A DNA stretch of 64,000 nt from an uncultured Draconibacterium sp. (lineage in GTDB: Bacteria > Bacteroidota > Bacteroidia > Bacteroidales > Prolixibacteraceae). Positions 8,435 to 15,843 of this stretch are shown one piece after another. A model generated the notes under the pieces. The model saw only the letters and a program-made list of their open reading frames with translations. It did not search any database and had not been told where the DNA came from. Location: positions 2,343,001-2,407,000 of the forward strand of contig NZ_OY781981.1 of assembly GCF_963677565.1 (NCBI RefSeq). Direction: 5' to 3'. Each line of letters opens with the position of its first letter. Within the stretch, counting starts at the first letter, position 1. The translations under genes and the position numbers were made by a program.

Positions 8435-9670
8435 CTATTCCTCACTTTTCGGGTTTTTAACGGTTCCCATAAACAAAATTGCATCCGTATCTTTTTCGGT
8501 AATGGCATATAAAAACGGGCGGTTTACATTAAACTGCATATTATGTGGCCCTACTGAAGTTGTTTCAATTGAAACAACGGTTACTGCTGCAGCTTCTGTG
8601 CCCTTTTCATTAACTTCAATAAAGGTTTTATGTTTTACGTAATCGATATTCAGATTCCCGCCTTTGTTGATTCCTGTAAAATCGGCTGCACCTCGAGTAA
8701 ATGCAACTCCCATTCCCATATCGGTGAGCACATCGTTTAACTTTATTTCGTATTTATATTTAAGGCGTGGTAGCTTTAAATCCATGTTCACCGTGTCGGT
8801 AAAACTTTCCATCCAGTCTTTCCAACTGTCAACATTTAATTCCTCAACAATAGCCTCAACGGTTTTTTCTTCTTGTGGAAGAAATACAAACATGTTGTAA
8901 TTGCCTGCACCATAAGCTAATTTTACGGCTCGGAATATATTGTTTGAGAAGTAGGGCAGCGACTCTGTTTTTTGCATTGTAGGTACTTGCAGGCTCGATC
9001 CGTTTTGCAGGTAAAAAGGTAAATCTTTAGTGTCGTCTTCGTCAAATTCAGATTGCCATATTCCTTTAAAATAAATGGCGTTCAGCAAAAACATCACATG
9101 GTTGGCGCTAATATTATCTATTATTTTATCGATTTTATCGTGTGTTTTTTCGGCCACCCAGTTATTGATAGTATTTACTGCCTGTGGCGAATTAAAATCA
9201 AGGGCTTCTACTTCAGCATCGTAATAATTTCTGTTGGTAGAAACAAAATCATTTTCAACCGGAAATCCTTCGCGGTAATAAATGGCATTGGCAATTTCGA
9301 GAATAACTTTCGGGTCGAGCGATTGTAATGCTGCCACAAGCGTTGCATACGATTCGTTAATTTCTTCGGGAGTTAATCCGTAAACTTTTAACGTTTTTTC
9401 CATAGCAGTTTTGGTTTCGCCGTTGGCCCCGTTATAGGTCATGGCCAGCGCCAAACTTACGCTAAGTGGCGACACCATAATGTTGTCGTATTTTTCTTCC
9501 TGTGCATAAATTTTCTGAAAGAGTTCCAGTCCGAATTCGTTTTCGGCTTCAATAAGTTCAGCCGATTTTTCATCTAAAGTAATTGTTTTTGGAAGTGTTA
9601 TATCATCCTGGTTGCACGAGCAAAGAACCAGAAGAACCAGGGCTAAAAGAATCGAAAATGAAGATTTCAT
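8435..9670 (-). CDS. Serpin-family serine/cysteine protease inhibitor (lipoprotein)
   Basis: This is a 411-residue serpin, starting at the ATG at 9670. An in-frame ATG 39 bases upstream would add residues in front of a clean lipoprotein signal peptide (LVLLVLCSC/NQ). Serpin landmarks are present: NAIYFKGIWQSEF, LPRLKYKYEIKLNDVL, the breach and hinge NEKGTEAAAVT and the C-terminal NRPFLYAI. The hinge has small residues at P15-P9, typical of inhibitory rather than non-inhibitory serpins. Counting 17 residues from the hinge Glu355 puts the scissile bond at Thr371-Ser372, as in the alpha-1-antitrypsin numbering. Anchored on the outer surface or periplasmic face, it may guard against host, prey or self proteases. 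Confidence 0.93.
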   Translation of the reverse strand: MKSSFSILLALVLLVLCSCNQDDITLPKTITLDEKSAELIEAENEFGLELFQKIYAQEEKYDNIMVSPLSVSLALAMTYNGANGETKTAMEKTLKVYGLTPEEINESYATLVAALQSLDPKVILEIANAIYYREGFPVENDFVSTNRNYYDAEVEALDFNSPQAVNTINNWVAEKTHDKIDKIIDNISANHVMFLLNAIYFKGIWQSEFDEDDTKDLPFYLQNGSSLQVPTMQKTESLPYFSNNIFRAVKLAYGAGNYNMFVFLPQEEKTVEAIVEELNVDSWKDWMESFTDTVNMDLKLPRLKYKYEIKLNDVLTDMGMGVAFTRGAADFTGINKGGNLNIDYVKHKTFIEVNEKGTEAAAVTVVSIETTSVGPHNMQFNVNRPFLYAITEKDTDAILFMGTVKNPKSEE

Positions 9671-9950
9671 AATTACAGGTTTTAACAAATTTACAACCGA
9701 TAGATGCATTTGCGCAAGTTAAGGTTGCGTAATAAATGTTAAAGTTTTTTGGTTGTAACATGTTGGGCCTTTCTGATGTATTTTGTTGTTTCGACGGTCG
9801 TCGCGTAAAATCTGACAAAAATTGGAAGAATTTCAATCCCAACGCAACCTTTTCAGCAACCGGCACATCTAACCAGTGATTTTGTTTGTAAGAACTGACT
9901 GTAAAAGCAAATGCCAGAAAGAAAGGTGGTAAGCAAAACATTATTATCTG

Positions 9951-9958
9951 TACTTTTG
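9951..9958 (+). promoter_or_regulatory. -7 like element (TACTTTTG) before the ECF sigma gene
   Basis: TACTTTTG fits the -7 consensus but ends only nine bases before the inferred TTG start codon at 9967, so its transcript would be nearly leaderless. Within the same 296-base divergent region with the serpin gene there is also an inverted repeat, ATGTTA at 9736-9741 and TAACAT at 9756-9761, of unknown meaning. Confidence 0.4.
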
Positions 9959-9966
9959 GGTGTTAT

Positions 9967-10539
9967 TTGCGAAAGACTTTGGAAGACCTGAAAAAAATAA
10001 TAAAAGATTGTGCTTCGGGGAAAAAACGCGCACAAGAACTACTATACCAAATGTTTGCACCAAAAATGTTTGGGGTTTGTTTGCGCTATGCCAAAGATAA
10101 TACCGAGGCTGAAGACAATCTGCAGGAAGGTTTTATAAAGGTTTTTCAGAATATTGGTCGCTTTAGGCACGAGGGTTCTTTGGAAGGGTGGATTAGGAGG
10201 ATAATGGTAAACGTTTCGTTAGAGAAATTCAGAAAACAAAATATGATGCATCCGGTGGAAGATGTAAGCATTTACGAAAACCGACATCTTTCGGATGATA
10301 TTCTGGCGTCAATTTCGGCTAAAGAATTAATTGATCTGATACAGAAACTACCACCTCGTTACCGAATGGTTTTTAACCTTTTTGTAATTGAGGGAATGAA
10401 CCACCAGGAAATTAGCGATGAGATGGCGATTACGATTGGAACTTCCAAATCGAACCTGGCAAGAGCCAGAGATATTTTAAAACGCCAGGTGAAAGAACTT
10501 TACGGCGATATTGAAACAAGTAATTACACTGCTGGATGA
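9967..10539 (+). CDS. RNA polymerase ECF-type sigma-70 factor
   Basis: The 190-residue product has sigma region 2 (LYQMFAPKMFGVCLRYAKD, then EAEDNLQEGFIKVF and GWIRRIMVNVSLE) and region 4 (LPPRYRMVFNLFVIEGMNHQ, then EISDEM and SKSNLARARDIL). There is no anti-sigma domain in the chain. No ATG exists upstream in frame before conserved sequence: the first internal ATG (10051) is inside region 2. Translation must therefore use TTG at 9967 or 9979. The stop overlaps the start of the next gene by four bases (ATGA), indicating translational coupling and a regulatory pairing. The sequence is typical of Bacteroidota ECF factors with a 'GVCLRYAKD' region 2. Confidence 0.93.
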   Translation: MRKTLEDLKKIIKDCASGKKRAQELLYQMFAPKMFGVCLRYAKDNTEAEDNLQEGFIKVFQNIGRFRHEGSLEGWIRRIMVNVSLEKFRKQNMMHPVEDVSIYENRHLSDDILASISAKELIDLIQKLPPRYRMVFNLFVIEGMNHQEISDEMAITIGTSKSNLARARDILKRQVKELYGDIETSNYTAG

Positions 10540-11960
10540 GCAAAAAAATAAATATAGACGAATCAATCAGGGAAAAGCTCGACGGATTCTCTGCCGCTCC
10601 ACCACCACATGTATGGGATAATATTCAGGTACAGATGGAGGGAATGCAGAAGAAACGCAGGCTTGCCTATGTTGGTTGGATTTCGGCTGCTGCCGTTGTG
10701 GTACTGGCATTTGTTGCAGGCTGGTATTTTAATGGGAAAACAATAACCGAACAACCTGCTTTGGTTGAGCAAGTTAATGTGCCCGCAGAAGATGAGAATT
10801 TGAATACACAGCAAAAGAATACAACTGAATTAGAAACCAATAAATTAACTACTGATTCAGAAGTGCTTATTGCCGAATCCGGTGAGCCGTCAGAGAGCGA
10901 TCAAACACAAAACACGTTTATTGCAACTAATTTTTCAGAAGAAGGAAAAAGTGTTACCGAAAATGGGCAAACACAGCAGCGGAACAAACAAGAGAACTAC
11001 AGTTTGCTGCAACGAATAGAAACGATATTTACAAAAGAGTTACCCGAAGTAGTGCTTAAAGAACAAAGCCAGGAAATAGAGGTTACCATTGTTACTCCTG
11101 CTGATGAGGTGCTTATTGCCGAAAACCTCAGAAGTATGGACACGGAAAAACCGGTGGAGCGTGGCTGGATTGTTGGTGCTCAGGTTTCACCGGGCTATTC
11201 ATCGCACTCGGCAAGTCATAACGATGATTATTCGAGAAATATGACTTACGATAGCAATGGCGGAGGCAGCAATGTTGGCGGCGGTATTTCAGTGCAATAC
11301 AAAACCAGCAAACGTTTACGTGTTGAGAGTGGTATTTATTATGCGAAAGACGGGCAGAAATCGAATAACTCATTCCGGTTGTTTGCCTCTGAAAATGATT
11401 TGTCTTATGCTTCAGGTCCGGAAGTAAATTACGATGGATCGTCACCTGCTTTTTCAAATGTTGTTCAAACCGGAAACAGTGGAATTGCAATGAACAGCAC
11501 TGCCGGGGTAATTGAGATGAAAAGTACACCTCAGGGCGCTAATATTGCAGCCAACCTGGAAAACAGAGACGACGCATCAGCTAATATGCTTTATTCCGAT
11601 GGCGAATTTTCGCAGGTATTTGAATTTATTGAAGTGCCGCTTTATTTGCGTTACAGCATACTTGATAAAAAGCTTGGTGTAGATTTGCTTGGTGGTATTA
11701 ATGCAGGTTTTGTTGTTGGCAACAACGCCTATCTCGATAACGATTATGGCGTGCAGAACATTGGCAGCACTGCCGATATTTCAACACTCAATTTCTCGGG
11801 AACGGTTGGCGTTGGTTTTAATTACATGTTGGGCAAACATTTTTCTTTTGCGCTCGAGCCGCGTATGAATTATTATCTGAACTCGATTAACTCCAGTTCC
11901 GATGTTAATTATCGTCCTTACCGAATAGGTGTTTATACAGGTGTTTATTACGAGTTTTAA
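10536..11960 (+). CDS. Membrane-anchored protein with C-terminal outer-membrane beta-barrel-like domain; candidate sigma partner
   Basis: The 474-residue protein starts inside the stop codon of the sigma gene. Residues 1-40 form a short, probably cytoplasmic segment (DESIREKLDGFSAAPPPHVW) resembling the N-terminal part of Bacteroidota anti-sigma-linked proteins. One transmembrane helix spans about 46-65 (YVGWISAAAVVVLAFVAGWY). A long acidic/polar linker runs to about 205, followed by a PorT/OmpA-like beta-barrel region with alternating strands that ends in the aromatic YYEF. A helix in the inner membrane and a barrel normally placed in the outer membrane in one chain is an odd topology. The call as sigma regulator rests on gene overlap and N-terminal resemblance, not on a confirmed anti-sigma motif. 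Confidence 0.75.
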   Translation: MSKKINIDESIREKLDGFSAAPPPHVWDNIQVQMEGMQKKRRLAYVGWISAAAVVVLAFVAGWYFNGKTITEQPALVEQVNVPAEDENLNTQQKNTTELETNKLTTDSEVLIAESGEPSESDQTQNTFIATNFSEEGKSVTENGQTQQRNKQENYSLLQRIETIFTKELPEVVLKEQSQEIEVTIVTPADEVLIAENLRSMDTEKPVERGWIVGAQVSPGYSSHSASHNDDYSRNMTYDSNGGGSNVGGGISVQYKTSKRLRVESGIYYAKDGQKSNNSFRLFASENDLSYASGPEVNYDGSSPAFSNVVQTGNSGIAMNSTAGVIEMKSTPQGANIAANLENRDDASANMLYSDGEFSQVFEFIEVPLYLRYSILDKKLGVDLLGGINAGFVVGNNAYLDNDYGVQNIGSTADISTLNFSGTVGVGFNYMLGKHFSFALEPRMNYYLNSINSSSDVNYRPYRIGVYTGVYYEF

Positions 11961-12394
11961 AATTTGGTAAAATAGTGGTTTGAAAGCTGATCCCACTAAA
12001 AAAGAATCTTGCTTTAATTGGGCATATCCTTTTTCCAAATTACTTGCTACCAGAACAAAGCAAAGATTATATTCCCACGATTGTGAATCAGAGATATCGG
12101 CTATTTTTTAAACGAAAGCTCAATAAAACTCTTCTCTTTTACACCGCTCTTTTCTGTATCCTTGATTTTTTTTGGATTTTAATAATATGATGATTGTCAG
12201 ATGCTAATTTCATCAAAATGTGAAATTTTAACCTATTAACAGTTTATTAAGATGATTGCTGAATGACAAGAAGATATCTTTCTTACTTTTGCCTGCAATT
12301 TCAACACAACCTAAACGACTCATCAATTAACCCAAATGGTGTTCGTTTTATACGAGTATTAAATTAGAGTACGGAGTTTTAATTTTATTTTTTG
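11961..12394. other. 434-base intergenic region upstream of pta with a -7 element
   Basis: No gene or RNA is recognisable here. TACTTTTG at 12284-12291 is a good -7 match, and TTG at 12256-12258 lies 25 bases upstream, a little long. This is the best candidate for the pta-ackA promoter and implies a leader of about 100 bases. The rest is AT-rich without clear repeats; a weak hairpin (TAGTGG/CCACTA near 11974-11998) follows the previous gene but lacks a T-tract. Confidence 0.45.
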
Positions 12395-14488
12395 ATGAAA
12401 ACGGGAATTTATATCACAAATACTGAGAGCGATACCGGAAGATCGCTTGTAACACTTGGTGTGCTAAAAGTTTTACTTTCAAAAGTAAGCAGGGTTGGTT
12501 ATTTCAGACCCATCATTAACGACTATCCTAAGGGAACTCACGATAATCATATTGAAACCATGATATCTTATTTTAACCTCGATATGGAATACAAAGACGC
12601 TTATGGTTTTACCATGTCGCAGGTAGTTAAGTACAAAAACATGGGGCAGGAGGCACGTCTTATCGATCAGATTATTGATCGATACAAAAAACTAAAGGAA
12701 AATTACGACGTTGTTGTTGTAGAAGGTTCTGATTTTGATAATCAAGGTATTTCTTTTGAGTTTGATCTAAACGTAGAATTTGCCAAAAACCTTTCAATTC
12801 CAACTATTCTGGTTAGTTCGGCAAAAGATAAGGAGATGGCTGAAGCCATTGCCAACCTTGATTTGGCCGTAAAATCATTTGCAGAAAAAGATGTGGTTGT
12901 ACAATCGGTCGTAATGAATAAAGTTAAACCAGGCGATTGTGAATTAATGAAGGCAGAATTAGAAAAAGTAATTCCTGCCGATACCTCTATCGAACTTATT
13001 CCGGAAATTAAAAAACTTGGTAGTCCTACTTTAAAAGAGATACACGAAGAGCTTGGCGGACAGGTTCTTTTGGGTGAAAACCTTTTATGCAAACAGGCCG
13101 ATCGCTACGATGTTGGTGCCATGCAGTTGCGTAATTACCTCGACAGGGTAGAAGAAAATAGTTTGATTATTACACCGGGCGACCGCTCCGATATAATTTT
13201 GGCTGCACTTCAGGCAAATGCATCGGCCAATTATCCGAATATTGCAGGTATTGTAGTTACCGGAGGTATTGCTCCCGAACCCCAAATATTACGATTGATT
13301 GAAGGTTTGCCTAATATCGTCCCCATTATTTTAGTAGACGATGTAACTTTTGTGGCAGCCAATAAAATTGCTAATGTAAAACCAAAAATACGACCTGGTA
13401 TTCCACGTAAAATAGATTTGAGCATTTCAACATTTGAAAAATATGTGGATACTGAATTCCTGATCGATAAGTTCAGAAGTTACAAGACTGATGTTGTAAC
13501 GCCTTATATGTTCCAATACAACCTGGTTGCAAAAGCCAAATCAAAAAAGCAACATATTGTATTGCCCGAAGGAACTGATCCACGTATTCTTCAGGCTGCA
13601 ACCAGTTTAGTTGATCAAGGGGTAGTTGAAGTTACCCTGTTGGGAAAAAGAGAAGAGATAGTTACCAAAGCAGCAGAGATTGGTGTTAAGATTAACGGAA
13701 ACATCAAAATCATCGACCCGGTAGAATCGGAATATTACGAAGATTACTGGAAAACATACTACGAATTGCGCAAGCATAAAAATATTCCGGAAGATATGGC
13801 CCGCGATGCCTTGGCCGACGTATCGTATTTTGGTACGATGATGGTTTACAAAGGGCACGCCGATGGTATGGTCTCAGGTGCAGCCCACACAACTGCACAT
13901 ACCATTATTCCGGCACTACAGTTTGTTAAAACCAAGCCTGGAGTTAAAACCGTTTCGTCTGTTTTCTTTATGTGTCTCGACGACCATGTATCGGTTATGG
14001 GTGATTGTGCTGTAAATGTTAGTCCAAATGCCGACCAACTTGCTGAGATTGCAGTAACATCGGCCGATTCGGCCAAAGCATTTGGTATCGATCCAAAGGT
14101 TGCTTTGTTGTCGTACTCATCAGGAACTTCCGGAACAGGAGTGGAAGTCGATAAAGTTAGAGCGGCCACAGAGAAAGCTATAAGTATGCGCCCCGACCTG
14201 AAAATTGAGGGACCAATTCAATATGATGCTGCAGTTGATCCGAGTGTTGGAAAAAGTAAAATGCCCGATTCGCAGGTTGCAGGTCAGGCTAACGTATTAA
14301 TATTCCCCGATTTGAACACCGGAAACAATACATACAAAGCCATTCAGCGCGAAACCGGAGCACTGGCAATTGGACCAATGCTGCAAGGCTTAAATAAACC
14401 GGTTAACGACCTTAGCCGTGGTTGTACTGTCGACGATATCTTTAATACCGTTGTTATTACAGCTATCCAGGCTCAGGAAGGGTTTTAA
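12395..14488 (+). CDS. pta: Phosphate acetyltransferase, long form
   Basis: Pta interconverts acetyl-CoA plus phosphate and acetyl phosphate plus CoA. The 697-residue protein is the long form. An N-terminal P-loop-like BioD/AAA_26 domain (TNTESDTGRSLVTLGV at about 8-23), a central DRTGG-type regulatory domain (about 220-335) and a C-terminal catalytic domain (about 370-690; DGMVSGAAHTTAHTI, LLSYSSGTSGTG, KMPDSQVAGQANVLIFPDLN) follow in order. I chose the ATG at 12395. It is followed by ackA after 94 bases containing a perfect hairpin, so the two form the usual acetate operon. Upstream is the putative promoter at 12284. Confidence 0.96.
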   Translation: MKTGIYITNTESDTGRSLVTLGVLKVLLSKVSRVGYFRPIINDYPKGTHDNHIETMISYFNLDMEYKDAYGFTMSQVVKYKNMGQEARLIDQIIDRYKKLKENYDVVVVEGSDFDNQGISFEFDLNVEFAKNLSIPTILVSSAKDKEMAEAIANLDLAVKSFAEKDVVVQSVVMNKVKPGDCELMKAELEKVIPADTSIELIPEIKKLGSPTLKEIHEELGGQVLLGENLLCKQADRYDVGAMQLRNYLDRVEENSLIITPGDRSDIILAALQANASANYPNIAGIVVTGGIAPEPQILRLIEGLPNIVPIILVDDVTFVAANKIANVKPKIRPGIPRKIDLSISTFEKYVDTEFLIDKFRSYKTDVVTPYMFQYNLVAKAKSKKQHIVLPEGTDPRILQAATSLVDQGVVEVTLLGKREEIVTKAAEIGVKINGNIKIIDPVESEYYEDYWKTYYELRKHKNIPEDMARDALADVSYFGTMMVYKGHADGMVSGAAHTTAHTIIPALQFVKTKPGVKTVSSVFFMCLDDHVSVMGDCAVNVSPNADQLAEIAVTSADSAKAFGIDPKVALLSYSSGTSGTGVEVDKVRAATEKAISMRPDLKIEGPIQYDAAVDPSVGKSKMPDSQVAGQANVLIFPDLNTGNNTYKAIQRETGALAIGPMLQGLNKPVNDLSRGCTVDDIFNTVVITAIQAQEGF

Positions 14489-14490
14489 AA

Positions 14491-14510
14491 CGTAAAATCA
14501 TAATTTTACG
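14491..14510 (+). other. Hairpin between pta and ackA
   Basis: CGTAAAAT at 14491-14498 is followed by CATA and the perfect complement ATTTTACG at 14503-14510. It lies three bases after the pta stop codon. A second small hairpin follows (GCATTT/AAATGC, about 14524-14538). Neither has a T-tract, so they are more likely to set pta/ackA transcript ratio by processing or protection than to end transcription. Confidence 0.55.
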
Positions 14511-14582
14511 ATAACAGCTAACTGCATTTCTTAAATGCCGGCAGTTTGTCTGTTACCAAAACTTTTAACGATATATTTTAAA

Positions 14583-15779
14583 ATGAATATTTTAGTAATT
14601 AATGCAGGTAGCTCGTCAATTAAATATCAGCTGATTGATATGAATACCGAGTTGCCTTTATCGAGTGGAATTGTTGAACGCATTGGCCTTGAGATGGGGG
14701 TGATCAAGCACAAAACATTTACCAACGGTTCGGAAGAGAAGACAGTTGAAGAGTTTCCGATACCGGATCACGGAGTAGGCTTAAAGCGTGTTGCCGAGCT
14801 GCTTATGGACGAGAAGGTAGGCGTAATCAGCGATCCGTCAGAAATTAAAGCCGTTGGTCATCGTTTGGTGCATGGTGGCGAAACTTTTACCGAAACAGTT
14901 GAGATTACAGATGAGGTAAAAGCAAAAGTGAAAGAATTATTTCCATTGGCACCTTTGCACAATCCGGCAAACCTGATTGGTGTTGAAGTAGCCGAAAAAG
15001 TATTTCCGAACGCAAAACAGGTTGGTGTGTTCGATACTGCTTTTCACCAGAGTATTCCCGAGAAAGCTTTCCGTTACGCATTACCCGAGAAGTTTTATAG
15101 CGAAATGCGAATTCGTAAATACGGATTTCACGGAACCTCGCACAAATTTATTTCTGAAAAAGCAATTGAGTATTTAGGAAATCCTGATGCGAAAATTGTT
15201 ACAATCCACTTGGGTAACGGCGCATCGATGGCAGCTGTAAAAGGAGGCGTTTGTGTTGATACAACTATGGGAATGGGACCTTTATGCGGGCTTATTATGG
15301 GAACCCGTTCGGGAGATATTGACCCGGCAATTATTTTTTATCTGGCCCAACAAAAAGGTTATTCTGTTCAGGAAATTTCTGACTTGCTGAATAAGGAGAG
15401 TGGAATGAAAGGATTAACCGGTTTAACCGATATGCGCGATGTGGAGAAATGCCAGCGCGAAGGTGATCCTGCCGCAATTCTTGCCCTTGAAATGTATGCA
15501 TACCGTGTTAAACAGTTTGTTGGAAGCTATGCGGCTGCAATGAATGGTGTTGATGCCATTGTATTCACTGCCGGAATTGGCGAAAACGATACATCAATTC
15601 GACGAATGGTTTGTGAAGATATGGATTACCTGGGCATTACCTGGGATGAGGGAAAAGATAAAAACAGGAAAGATGACGTTCATGAAATAAATGTGGACGG
15701 AGCAAAAACAAAAGTGCTTATTATTCCAACCAACGAAGAGCTTGAGATTGCCAAACAATCGTTAGCGCTGGTTGAATAA
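14583..15779 (+). CDS. ackA: Acetate kinase
   Basis: AckA transfers phosphate from acetyl phosphate to ADP, giving acetate and ATP. The 398-residue protein begins MNILVINAGSSSIKYQ, the ATP-binding ASKHA beta-hairpin. It contains VGHRLVHGGE, the catalytic Asp region GVFDTAFHQSIP, YGFHGTSHKF, HLGNGASMAAV and FTAGIGEND, all canonical for the family. An in-frame ATG at 14535 would add 16 residues of unconserved sequence before the normal start, so 14583 is preferred. It is second gene of the pta-ackA operon and is followed by a strong terminator. Confidence 0.97.
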   Translation: MNILVINAGSSSIKYQLIDMNTELPLSSGIVERIGLEMGVIKHKTFTNGSEEKTVEEFPIPDHGVGLKRVAELLMDEKVGVISDPSEIKAVGHRLVHGGETFTETVEITDEVKAKVKELFPLAPLHNPANLIGVEVAEKVFPNAKQVGVFDTAFHQSIPEKAFRYALPEKFYSEMRIRKYGFHGTSHKFISEKAIEYLGNPDAKIVTIHLGNGASMAAVKGGVCVDTTMGMGPLCGLIMGTRSGDIDPAIIFYLAQQKGYSVQEISDLLNKESGMKGLTGLTDMRDVEKCQREGDPAAILALEMYAYRVKQFVGSYAAAMNGVDAIVFTAGIGENDTSIRRMVCEDMDYLGITWDEGKDKNRKDDVHEINVDGAKTKVLIIPTNEELEIAKQSLALVE

Positions 15780-15800
15780 GAAGTGAAAGAATACAATAGA

Positions 15801-15833
15801 AAGGCGCATCTGTATAGCAGGTGCGCCTTTTTT
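15801..15833 (+). terminator. Intrinsic terminator after ackA
   Basis: AAGGCGCATCT at 15801-15811 pairs with AGGTGCGCCTT at 15819-15829 (one G-T), followed by T residues to 15833. It also separates ackA from the convergent kinase gene. Confidence 0.9.
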
Positions 15834-15843
15834 ATATGGGTCA

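Noticed and set aside
11961..12394. A riboswitch or structured RNA upstream of pta
   Set aside because: No aptamer-like pairing was found by eye; only a promoter match and weak hairpins are visible.
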